Below are positions 29,991 to 37,859 of a DNA stretch of 64,000 bases, one piece after another; the first letter of the stretch is position 1, and each line of letters begins with the position of its first letter. Position numbers and translations under genes: made by a program. The notes under the pieces were generated by a model that worked only from the letters and a program-made list of their open reading frames with translations, did not search any database and was not told the origin of the DNA. The stretch is from Methylobacterium tardum (lineage in GTDB: Bacteria; Pseudomonadota; Alphaproteobacteria; Rhizobiales; Beijerinckiaceae): positions 1,243,501-1,307,500 of the forward strand of contig NZ_CP097484.1 in assembly GCF_023546765.1 (NCBI RefSeq), written 5' to 3'.

Positions 29991-31760
29991 ATGTCACGCC
30001 AGAATCTTCTCCCGCGTACCGCCCCGTTTGGGGATGGCGAGCGCGCCAGCCTCGATGCGGTGCTCGGCGCCGCGAGTCCCACGCAGCGCGCATGGCTGGC
30101 CGGCTTCCTGGCTGGCCTCGACGCCGCGGGCGGCCAGCCCGCCGCGGCGCCGGCCGCGCCGCCCAAGGCCGCCGAGCCGCTGACGGTGATCTACGCGAGC
30201 GAGTCGGGGAATTCCGAGGCCCTTGCCGGCAACGTCGCCAAGCTCGCGCGCAAGCAGGGCTTCAAGCCCAAGGTCGTGGATTTCTCCGACCTCGACGTCG
30301 CGACCCTGCCGAAGGCCGGCAAGCTGATCGCCATCGCGGCCACCTGGGGCGAGGGCGAGCCGCCGGCCCGGGCGGTGCGGGCCTACGGCGAGCTGATGGG
30401 GGAGGGTGCCCCGCGCCTCGACGGCGTCGAGTTCGCGGTCCTGTCGCTCGGCGACACGTCCTACGCGGAGTTCTGCGCCATCGGTAAGGCGCTCGACGCG
30501 CGCTTCGAGGCGCTGGGCGCCAAGCGCGCCGCTGAGCGGGCCGACCTCGACCTCGACTTCGAGAAGCCCGCCGCCGACTGGATCAAGGGCGCGCTGAAGG
30601 CGCTCGCCCCGGCGGAGCAGCCCGACAACGTCGTGGCGGTGGACTTCGCCCGCGCCGGGTCCGGCGAGGACGACGACGCCGAGCCGAGCCGCGAACCCGT
30701 GGTGGTCGAGGTCGTCGAGCACGTGAACCTCAACTCCTCGCGCTCCGACAAGGAGACGATCCACTTGGCGCTGGCCTTCGAGGACGGCGCGCCGGCCTAC
30801 GAGCCGGGCGATTCGCTCGAGATCTTCCCCGAGAACGACCCACAGTTGGTGGACGAGATCCTGAAGGCCGCCGGTCTCTCGGGCGACGAGGCTCTGCGCA
30901 CGGCTTTGCTCGCCGAGCGGGACATCACCACGCTCTCGGCCGCCACGATCGAACGGTTCGTAAAGGCCACCGGTCACGCGGACGCGCAGAAGCTCATCGA
31001 CAGCGGCGCCGCCAAGGCCTGGATCGAGGGCCGGCACCTGATCGACCTGCTGGAGACCTACCCGGCGAAGCTGACGGCCGAGCATCTCGGCACCATCACC
31101 CGGCCGCTGCCGCCGCGGGCCTACTCGATTGCCTCCTCGCGCAAGGAGGTGGGCGACGAGGTCCACCTCGTCATCGCGGCGGTGCGCTACGAGACCCACG
31201 GCCGCGCCCGCTCGGGCGTCGCCTCGGTCCAGGTGGCCGACCGCATCCGCGACGGCGCCAAGCTCCGGGTGCGGCTGAAGCCGAACCGCCACTTCCGCCT
31301 GCCGCAGGATCCGGCCACCGACATCATCATGGTCGGCCCGGGCACCGGCGTCGCGCCGTTCCGCGCCTTCGTGCAGGAGCGCCGGGCCGTCGAGGCGCCC
31401 GGTCGGTCGTGGCTGTTCTTCGGCGACCGGCACTTCACCCACGACTTCCTGTACCAGCTCGAATGGCAGGACGCCCTGGAGGACCGGTCGCTCACCAAGA
31501 TCGACGTGGCCTTCTCGCGGGACCAGCCGGAGAAGGTCTACGTGCAGGACCGGATCACCCAGAACGCCAAGGAGCTGGTTTCCTGGCTCGACGGGGGGGC
31601 GCATCTCTACGTCTGCGGCGACGCGAAGAACATGGCCAAGGACGTGCGCGCCGCGGTCGTGAAGGCCTACGAGACGGTCAAGAACCTGAGCGCCGCCGAC
31701 GCCGAGACGCAGGTCGCGGCTTTGGAGCGCAGCCACCGCTACCAGCAGGACGTTTACTAA
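29991..31760 (+). CDS. cysJ: sulfite reductase flavoprotein (CysJ-like diflavin reductase)
   Basis: Transfers electrons from NADPH through FAD and FMN to the sulfite reductase haemoprotein. The 589-residue protein begins with a ~60-residue variable region, then a flavodoxin domain (LTVIYASESGNSEALAGNVA, IAATWGEGEPPARA, LSLGDTSYAEFC). The FAD/NADP module follows: AYEPGDSLEIFPEN, PRAYSIASS, GPGTGVAPFRAFVQERR, YVCGDAKNMAKDV, and a C-terminal ...YQQDVY with the terminal aromatic residue. The ATG at 29991 was taken; a TTG precedes it directly. The CysI gene follows 262 bp downstream, and cysHDN and an Lrp gene lie just upstream. Confidence 0.92.
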   Translation: MSRQNLLPRTAPFGDGERASLDAVLGAASPTQRAWLAGFLAGLDAAGGQPAAAPAAPPKAAEPLTVIYASESGNSEALAGNVAKLARKQGFKPKVVDFSDLDVATLPKAGKLIAIAATWGEGEPPARAVRAYGELMGEGAPRLDGVEFAVLSLGDTSYAEFCAIGKALDARFEALGAKRAAERADLDLDFEKPAADWIKGALKALAPAEQPDNVVAVDFARAGSGEDDDAEPSREPVVVEVVEHVNLNSSRSDKETIHLALAFEDGAPAYEPGDSLEIFPENDPQLVDEILKAAGLSGDEALRTALLAERDITTLSAATIERFVKATGHADAQKLIDSGAAKAWIEGRHLIDLLETYPAKLTAEHLGTITRPLPPRAYSIASSRKEVGDEVHLVIAAVRYETHGRARSGVASVQVADRIRDGAKLRVRLKPNRHFRLPQDPATDIIMVGPGTGVAPFRAFVQERRAVEAPGRSWLFFGDRHFTHDFLYQLEWQDALEDRSLTKIDVAFSRDQPEKVYVQDRITQNAKELVSWLDGGAHLYVCGDAKNMAKDVRAAVVKAYETVKNLSAADAETQVAALERSHRYQQDVY

Positions 31761-31829
31761 GGACACACCGCTCCCCGCACCGCGGGGGGCCTTCAACGAG
31801 ATGCGGCAGAGACAGGCGGGACGCAGGTC

Positions 31830-31851
31830 CCCTCTCCCGGGCGGGAGAGGG
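31830..31851. repeat. CCCTCTCCCG palindromic repeat, copy 1
   Basis: CCCTCTCCCG and CGGGAGAGGG form a 10-bp stem with two bases between them. It is one of two near-identical hairpins between the CysJ-like and CysI genes. Confidence 0.65.
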
Positions 31852-31901
31852 ACAGGGTGAGGGATCAGGTCTTTCCGGAGAGGGCGCACCCCTCACCTCA
31901 A

Positions 31902-31923
31902 CCCTCTCCCGTACGGGAGAGGG
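31902..31923. repeat. CCCTCTCCCG palindromic repeat, copy 2
   Basis: Same stem as the copy 72 bp upstream, with TA at its centre. Such hairpins between co-directional genes may stabilise the upstream message or end transcription partly. Confidence 0.65.
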
Positions 31924-32022
31924 GGCCGGTCGCGGATCCGGTTCCAGTCCTGCACCGGCTTCGCTCCGCTCGCCACCTCCCCATCGGGGAGGAAGACGCG
32001 TTCAGACAGACGGATTCACCCC

Positions 32023-33873
32023 ATGGACGACCACAGCCCCCGCGACGCCGCCGAGACCCCGGCCCCCGGCCCGACCGCCACGCCCGCCAAGCGCGTCTAT
32101 GAGACCCCGCCGACCGAGCGGCCGATCACCGAGGCCGAGGCCGCCCGCGCGGCCCAGCTCGCCGCGAACGAGCACATCAAGATCGCCAGCGGCTACCTCC
32201 GCGGCACGCTGGCGGACGGGCTCCTGAAGCACGCCACCGGGGCGATCTCGGAGGATGACGGGCAGCTCGTGAAGTTCCACGGGATGTACCTGCAGGACGA
32301 CCGCGACCTGCGCCCCGAGCGGACCAAGAAGAAGCTCGACAAGGCGTACAGCTTCATGATCCGCCTGCGCATCGCCGGCGGCGTCATCACCCCGAAGCAG
32401 TGGCTGATCCTCGGCGACATCGCCCGGACCTACGCGGGCGGGGCGCTGCGCGCGACCACGCGCCAAACCTTCCAGTACCACGGCGTGATCAAGTCGAACC
32501 TGAAGCGCACGATGGCGGCGATTGACGGCGCGCTGCTCGACACGATTGCGGCCTGCGGCGACGTCAACCGCAACGTCATGGCGGCGACGAACCCGGCCCA
32601 GGTCGGTGCCCACAAGGCCGCCTACCAGCTCGCCAAGGATATCTCCGACTCGCTGCTGCCCAAGACCAGCGCGTGGCGCGAGATCTGGCTCGACGGCGAG
32701 CGCGTGGTCGGCGGCGAGGACGCGGCCGAGGTCGAGCCGGTCTACGGCCGGACCTACCTGCCGCGGAAGTTCAAGACCGTCGTGGCGGTGCCGCCCTCCA
32801 ACGAGGTCGACATCTTCGCCCACGACCTCGGCTTCATCGCGATCCTCGACAAGAAGAACCAAGTCACCGGCTGGAACGTGACGGTGGGCGGCGGCATGGG
32901 CATGACCCATGGCGAGCCCGACACCTTCCCGCGCACCGCCGACGTCATGGGCTTCGTGAAGCCCGAGGACGCCATCAAGGTCGCCGAGGCGGTGATGACC
33001 GTCCAGCGCGACTGGGGCAACCGCAAGAACCGCAAGAACGCCCGGCTGAAGTACACGATCGAGCGTTACGGGCTCGACGCCTTCCGGGCCGAGGTCGAGA
33101 AGCGCGTCGGCAAGAAGCTCGGCGCACCCAAGCCCTTCGCCTTCACGGGCAACGGCGACCGCTACGGCTGGGTCGAGGGTGACGATGGGCGCCACCACCT
33201 GACGCTCTACGTGCCCTCGGGCCGGATCAAGGACATCGAGGGCGGCGCGCAGTTCCTCTCGGGCCTGCGCCGCATCGCCGAGGTGCACCAGGGCGATTTC
33301 CGCCTCACCGGCAACCAGAACGTGATCATCGCCAACGTCCCGGCCGAGAAGCGCGCCGAGATCGACGCCCTCGTCGATGAGTACGGCCTGACCCGGGGTG
33401 CGAGCGCGCTGCGGCGCAGCTCGCTCGCCTGCGTGGCCCTGCCGACCTGCGGGCTCGCACTCGCCGAGAGCGAGCGCTACCTGCCCGACCTGATGACCGA
33501 GCTGGAGGAGAGCCTCGCGTCCCACGGGCTCGCCGAGGAGGAGATCACGATCCGCTCCACCGGCTGCCCGAACGGCTGCGCCCGGCCGTTCATCTCCGAG
33601 ATCGGCCTCGTGGGCCGCGGCCCCGAGCGCTACCATCTCTATCTCGGTGCCGCCCATGACGGCTCGCGGCTCAGCAAGCTCTACAAGGAGGATGTTGCAG
33701 CCTCCGAGATCCGCGACACCCTCGACCCGCTGTTTGCCGACTACGCCAAGGGCCGGCAGCCGGGTGAGCATTTCGGCGACTACCTGATCCGTGCCGGCCA
33801 CGTGGCCCGGACCACCAACGGCCCGGACTTCCACGACCGGACCGGCGCCCTCAAGCCGGCCACGCTCGGCTGA
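32023..33873 (+). CDS. cysI: NADPH-sulfite reductase haemoprotein beta subunit
   Basis: Sirohaem/[4Fe-4S] enzyme that reduces sulfite to sulfide with six electrons. The 616-residue protein has two ferredoxin-like half-domains, with TTRQTFQYHGVIKSNLK and GNQNVIIANVP, and the four cluster ligands in CVALPTCGLALAESERYLP (near residue 470) and STGCPNGCARPF (near 514). This is the C-x5-C ... C-x3-C pattern of assimilatory sulfite reductase, including the Cys that bridges to sirohaem. The proline-rich N-terminus is variable. It follows the CysJ-like subunit, so the two probably form the holoenzyme. A hairpin terminator lies just after the stop. Confidence 0.95.
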   Translation: MDDHSPRDAAETPAPGPTATPAKRVYETPPTERPITEAEAARAAQLAANEHIKIASGYLRGTLADGLLKHATGAISEDDGQLVKFHGMYLQDDRDLRPERTKKKLDKAYSFMIRLRIAGGVITPKQWLILGDIARTYAGGALRATTRQTFQYHGVIKSNLKRTMAAIDGALLDTIAACGDVNRNVMAATNPAQVGAHKAAYQLAKDISDSLLPKTSAWREIWLDGERVVGGEDAAEVEPVYGRTYLPRKFKTVVAVPPSNEVDIFAHDLGFIAILDKKNQVTGWNVTVGGGMGMTHGEPDTFPRTADVMGFVKPEDAIKVAEAVMTVQRDWGNRKNRKNARLKYTIERYGLDAFRAEVEKRVGKKLGAPKPFAFTGNGDRYGWVEGDDGRHHLTLYVPSGRIKDIEGGAQFLSGLRRIAEVHQGDFRLTGNQNVIIANVPAEKRAEIDALVDEYGLTRGASALRRSSLACVALPTCGLALAESERYLPDLMTELEESLASHGLAEEEITIRSTGCPNGCARPFISEIGLVGRGPERYHLYLGAAHDGSRLSKLYKEDVAASEIRDTLDPLFADYAKGRQPGEHFGDYLIRAGHVARTTNGPDFHDRTGALKPATLG

Positions 33874-33882
33874 CGGCAGGCC

Positions 33883-33914
33883 GCGCGTGTCCGGGACGAG
33901 GCTCCCGGACGCGC
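33883..33914 (+). terminator. hairpin downstream of cysI
   Basis: GCGCG-TG-TCCGGGA pairs with TCCCGGA-CGCGC, leaving a two-base bulge and a six-base loop. It starts 10 bp after the cysI stop. No T run follows, so it may need Rho or act as an mRNA end stabiliser. Confidence 0.5.
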
Positions 33915-34186
33915 CGAGACAGTGAGACCGCGGCGGCACGGGCCGTGGACGGTGGCTTGCGACCCAGCTCGGCGCTGACCGGAGCCGCCCGCCCAGATCG
34001 CGGGCTGCCGGAGCGCGGCGGCAGGAAGCGGGGCCCCGGCGAGACACACCGCCCGCGCACCGGTCCGGACGCCCCTCTGGGACACCCCGAACCGCCGTCG
34101 AAGTCCCGGCCCCGCTCTACCCACACGCCCGACAAACCCCATCACGGCGGCGGGGCGCGGTCGTGACGCCTCGGGCCACCAATGAG

Positions 34187-34222
34187 AATGAACGTTCATT
34201 GACATGAGAATGAACGTTCATT
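34187..34222. promoter_or_regulatory. twin AATGAACGTTCATT operators
   Basis: Two perfect 14-bp palindromes, AATGAACGTTCATT, at 34187-34200 and 34209-34222. Their centres are 22 bp apart, about two helical turns, and each is preceded by ATGAG. TetR-family dimers typically bind palindromes of this size, and the tetR gene lies in the operon just downstream, so negative autoregulation is the natural reading. Confidence 0.75.
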
Positions 34223-34227
34223 ACAAG
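34199..34227 (+). promoter_or_regulatory. predicted promoter of the small-protein/tetR operon
   Basis: TTGACA at 34199-34204 is a perfect -35 box. After exactly 17 bp, TACAAG at 34222 matches four of six -10 positions. The first palindrome overlaps the -35 and the second fills the spacer, so a bound repressor would block RNA polymerase. Confidence 0.6.
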
Positions 34228-34250
34228 GATGGGGCAAACAGGAGCGCGCG

Positions 34251-34549
34251 ATGGCTCTCACCCTCGAAGGCCGCTGGTCCGATCTCGATGCCGAGCGCTT
34301 CGGCGCCCGCGGCCCGGGCGCTCTCGCCCTCGTCCGTACCGTCTGCACCCCCGCCAACCTGACCTTCGGCGCCGTCCTGGCCCTCGCCGGCTGGCGCTGA
34401 TCAACTGGACGGGCGCCGGCCCGGACGGCTGGCAGGCCCGGATCTGCGCGGACCTGCATCAGGGACCGCAATCCTGCGCCGTCGCCAGCCTGGGCAAGGA
34501 TCAGAGCCGTATCGCTCCGGTGGCCCTCACGGCGCAGCCCAGGTCGTGA
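34251..34549 (+). CDS. small putative membrane protein, frameshifted, first gene of the tetR operon
   Basis: Unknown small protein. ATG at 34251 follows CAGGAGCGCGCG, a strong ribosome site, and reads 49 codons to a stop at 34400. If one base is restored near 34389-34392 (GGCTGG for GGCCTGG), the frame continues as a 99-residue protein through LALINWTGAGPDGWQARI to 34549. There its stop overlaps the GTG of tetR in the pattern GTGA. The join completes a hydrophobic helix (ANLTFGAVLALAG + LALIN). The overlap with tetR supports the longer reading. As printed, the gene is truncated. Its product might be the effector-related partner of the regulator, but no family is recognised. Confidence 0.55.
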
Positions 34550-35178
34550 CCGTCGCGGCGGACAGGAGGGCAGAGGCCCGCGGCGACCCGTCCGCCCGGC
34601 GCGCGCACATCCTCGATGCGGCCGAAGCGTGCTTCGCGCGCAACGGCTTCCATCGCACCACCATGCAGGACCTCGCCCGCGAGGCCGCGATGAGTCCGGG
34701 CAACTTCTACCGCTACTTCGAATCCAAGGAGGCCCTGGTCGTCGGGCTGGTGGAGCGCGAGCGCGAGCGCGGCACCCTCTTGGTGGCGCAGATGGAGGGC
34801 AGCGGCAATCGGCGTGGGGCACTGCTCAGCATTATCGCCCGCTACTTCGTGTCGATCACCCGCGAGGCCGCGATCCTGCGGGTGGAGATCTGGTCGGAAT
34901 CCACGCGCAATCCGGCCATCGCCGCCCTGACGGCGCGGACCGAGGCCGAGAGCCGCGACTGGTTCGTGACGACCTTCGCGGCGCTCGCCACCGCGCCGGA
35001 CTGCGACCCGGCCGCGCTCTACGCGCTCGTCGCGCCGCTGATGCGGGGGATCGTGGTCGGCCGCGCGGCACTACCCGATTTCGACGTCACTGCGGCCGTG
35101 GCCCAGCTCCACGCCCTCTTGGATGCGGGCCTCGACGGTCGCCTGCCCTACGCTCCGGGTCCGCGGGCGAAAAGCTGA
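34546..35178 (+). CDS. TetR/AcrR family transcriptional regulator
   Basis: Repressor of 210 residues. The N-terminal helix-turn-helix is typical: RRAHILDAAEACFARNGFHR, TTMQDLAREAAMSPGNFYRY and FESKEALVVGL. The C-terminal ligand domain is helical (IIARYFVSITREAAILRVEI, AALYALVAPLMRGIVVGR). The start is the GTG at 34546, which overlaps the stop of the small upstream gene, so the two are probably translationally coupled. Two perfect palindromes and a promoter lie about 350 bp upstream and are its likely target. The inducing ligand cannot be predicted. Confidence 0.9.
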   Translation: MTVAADRRAEARGDPSARRAHILDAAEACFARNGFHRTTMQDLAREAAMSPGNFYRYFESKEALVVGLVERERERGTLLVAQMEGSGNRRGALLSIIARYFVSITREAAILRVEIWSESTRNPAIAALTARTEAESRDWFVTTFAALATAPDCDPAALYALVAPLMRGIVVGRAALPDFDVTAAVAQLHALLDAGLDGRLPYAPGPRAKS

Positions 35179-35604
35179 TCCGCGCCCGGCGCGATCGATG
35201 CTTCGGCGCGGCAAGCCCGGCGGCAGCCGCGCTCCGCCCGAAGACAACATCCATCCTCCGATCGCGCGCCGACAACCGGTGCGCGGTACGCCGGCCGGCC
35301 CGCAATCCCCCCTCATGCGGGCCGGCCGGTCGGAACCGGGCCTCTCGCGCCTCGGCCTCGCGCGTGATTCGGTATTTCCTTCTCCGGACACACACGCCTA
35401 AGTAGGCATCTTGGAAATGTTTTAAAAACGTCGTCCCGAGATTCGTGCCATATCGGCCACATTCCGGCAGACGAGACGGGCCGAACCTGAAAATCTGCGC
35501 GCCATCTGCGCCGACGATGCGTGCCGCCGTTGAGAAAATGCACACCGTACACTTAGGAGTAACGCATCCCGCCGATGCACCACTCCTGAGAACGATTTTA
35601 AACT
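35179..35604. other. intergenic region upstream of the TonB receptor
   Basis: No supported gene. From about 35380 the base composition becomes less GC-rich, with a near-palindrome GTTTTAAAAAC at 35419-35429 and AT-rich patches up to the start at 35605. An iron-responsive promoter is expected here, but no clear Irr, RirA or Fur box was identified. Confidence 0.4.
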
Positions 35605-37788
35605 ATGCCTTCGGATCGGATCGACACCGTCGATCGCACGTCTCGTCTCCGCGAGTACTTGAACGCCTCTACTGCGGCACTCGCCACGACGGCTCTGCTC
35701 CTGTCCTCGACGTGTCTTCACGCGCAGGCGCAACCGGAGGCCGAAGAGGTCGCCCTCTCCGAACTGACGGTCACTGGTACCGGTCCCGCTGTCGAGCGCG
35801 CGGGCGGCCCGGTCGTTGGTTACCGCGCCACCCGCTCGGCCACCGCGACCCGGACCGACACGCCCCTGCGCGACACGCCGCAATCGGTGCAGGTGGTGCC
35901 CCGGGAGGTGCTGGTCGACCAGCAGGATATCCGCCTCAGCGACGCGCTTCAGAATGTCAGCAGCGTCCAGCCTGGCGGCACGATCCAGGGCCGGAGCGAC
36001 ACCTTCATCATCCGCGGGTTCAGGACGCAGACTTACGCCATCGACGGCGTGCTGTTGAACCAGGCAGGCAACTTCTCCTCGGTGACCCGCGATCTGGCCG
36101 ACGTGGAGCGGATCGAGGTGCTGAAGGGACCGGCGTCGGTCCTTTACGGGCGCGGCGATCCGGGCGGCCTGATCAACATCGTCACCCGCCAGCCGACGCT
36201 GGCACCGTCCGGCGACATCAACCTCCAGGCCGGCAGCTTCGGCTTCCGACGGGTGCAGGGCTCAGTGTCGAGCGCGATCGAGGGCGTGGAGGGCCTGGCC
36301 GGACGGTTGAGCTTCGCCGCCCAGTCGGATCCGACGTTCCGCAACTTCTACGGCCGGGACAATGCGCGGACCTTCGTGGCTCCGGCCTTCGCGTGGACTC
36401 CGACACCGGACACGCGCGTCACGTTCCTCGGCGAGTTCACCCGGGTCGACAACCAGTACGACGAGGGCCTGATCGCGCGGAACGGCCGCGTGCCCCTGGA
36501 CAACGTCGCGCGCTACTACGGCGAGCCGTTCTCCCGCTACAACGGCAGCGCCAATTTCGGCCTGCTCAAGGTCGAGCACGATCTCAACGCCAACATCACC
36601 CTGCGCGAGGTGCTCAACGCGCAGTGGGGCGGCTTCGATTTATTGGCCACCCGAGCCATCGGTCTCACCAACCGCAACACCCAGGTGACCCGGCGGGAGA
36701 CTGCGGTCTACTCGACCTACGCGGCCGTCGACAGCCAGACCGAGATGGTGGCGCAGTTCGACCTCCTCGGCTTCCGGCACACGGTGCTCACCGGTGTCGA
36801 GTACACGAACGGCTACCGGCGCGCTTACCAGACGCAGAGCACGAACTTCCCGTCGGTCAGCTTCCTCAACCCGGTCCCGGGATCCCCGATCGTCGGCCTC
36901 CAGTTCCAGTCCGATCTCAAGCAGAAGAACGCGCTGACCGGCCTCTACGTGCAGGACCAGATCGATCTCGGCCTCGGCCTGCAGATGCTGGTCGGCGTCC
37001 GCTACGACACGGGCACCCAGTACTATTTCAGCCGCGTCCCGACCTCGCGCACCATCCCGCCCGACCAGCAATTGTCAGGCACGTCGCCGCGGGTGGGTCT
37101 CGTCTACCGTCCGGTGGAGCCGCTGACCCTCTATGCGAGCTACGCGACCTCCTTCAAGCCGCAGACGGACAACGTCTTCAACGCCGTCAATCCGCGTCCC
37201 GAGACCGGCGAACTCTACGAGATCGGCAGCCGGCTCGATCTCACCCCGGACCTGACCCTCTCGACGGCGGCCTTCCGCATCATCCGCAACAACGTCTCGG
37301 CCACCGACCCGGTCAACACGGGCTTCTCGGTGATCACCGGGCAGCAGCGCTCCGAGGGCGTGGAGGCCGACCTCGCCGGCCAAGTCCTGCCGGGCTGGAA
37401 GGTCATCGGGGGCATCAGCTTCCTCGATGCCCGGATCACCAAGGACACGACCTTCGCGGTGGGCAACCGTCTCGTCGGGGCGCCGGCCTTCAGCGGCAGC
37501 ATCTGGTCGACCTACCAGTTCCAGGACGGCTTCCTACTCGGCTGGAACGTCGGGGCCGGGATCACCTATGTCGGGCGCCGCGCCGGCGACCTGAACAACA
37601 GCTACTCGGTGGGCGGCTACGCCCGGCTCGACGCGGCCGTCTTCTACGACTTCAGCGAGCACGCCCGGTTCTCGATCAATGCCCGGAACCTGACCGACCG
37701 CCGCTACATCGAGCAGCCGTTCAACCAGTTCAACAACCTCCCCGGTGCGCCGCTCTCGGTGCTGGCGACGATCACCGCGCGGCTCTGA
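35605..37788 (+). CDS. TonB-dependent siderophore receptor
   Basis: Outer-membrane 22-strand receptor for ferric siderophores, energised by TonB. The 727-residue protein has a signal-like N-terminus (residues ~22-43, ending CLHAQAQ) and a plug domain with DTPQSVQVVPREVL, TFIIRGFRTQTYAIDGV and ADVERIEVLKGPASVLYGRG. GGLINIVTRQPT leads into the barrel. Barrel motifs include LYASYATSFKPQTDN and EIGSRLDLTPDLTLS; the C-terminus is ARFSINARNLTDRRYIEQP ... TITARL. No long signalling extension is present, so it does not look like a FecA-type transducer. It converges with a PepSY membrane protein gene, a common iron-uptake pairing. Confidence 0.94.
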   Translation: MPSDRIDTVDRTSRLREYLNASTAALATTALLLSSTCLHAQAQPEAEEVALSELTVTGTGPAVERAGGPVVGYRATRSATATRTDTPLRDTPQSVQVVPREVLVDQQDIRLSDALQNVSSVQPGGTIQGRSDTFIIRGFRTQTYAIDGVLLNQAGNFSSVTRDLADVERIEVLKGPASVLYGRGDPGGLINIVTRQPTLAPSGDINLQAGSFGFRRVQGSVSSAIEGVEGLAGRLSFAAQSDPTFRNFYGRDNARTFVAPAFAWTPTPDTRVTFLGEFTRVDNQYDEGLIARNGRVPLDNVARYYGEPFSRYNGSANFGLLKVEHDLNANITLREVLNAQWGGFDLLATRAIGLTNRNTQVTRRETAVYSTYAAVDSQTEMVAQFDLLGFRHTVLTGVEYTNGYRRAYQTQSTNFPSVSFLNPVPGSPIVGLQFQSDLKQKNALTGLYVQDQIDLGLGLQMLVGVRYDTGTQYYFSRVPTSRTIPPDQQLSGTSPRVGLVYRPVEPLTLYASYATSFKPQTDNVFNAVNPRPETGELYEIGSRLDLTPDLTLSTAAFRIIRNNVSATDPVNTGFSVITGQQRSEGVEADLAGQVLPGWKVIGGISFLDARITKDTTFAVGNRLVGAPAFSGSIWSTYQFQDGFLLGWNVGAGITYVGRRAGDLNNSYSVGGYARLDAAVFYDFSEHARFSINARNLTDRRYIEQPFNQFNNLPGAPLSVLATITARL

Positions 37789-37808
37789 GCCGGGCGGCCC
37801 GCATCGCG

Positions 37809-37828
37809 GGGCCCGCCGAGGCGGGCCC
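37809..37828. terminator. bidirectional hairpin between converging genes
   Basis: A perfect 9-bp stem, GGGCCCGCC / GGCGGGCCC, with only GA between the arms, lies 20 bp past the receptor stop and 31 bp past the PepSY gene stop. It is GC-rich without a T tract. Confidence 0.55.
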
Positions 37829-37859
37829 ATCGGGACGAGACCGCGGATCGGACAGGTGC

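Larger units (their letters stand above)
33874..34250. other. intergenic region with cysI terminator and tetR-operon control region
   Basis: The first part holds a hairpin (33883-33914). The middle 200 bp is GC-rich with no supported gene. The last 65 bp contains the twin palindromes and promoter described separately. Confidence 0.5.
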
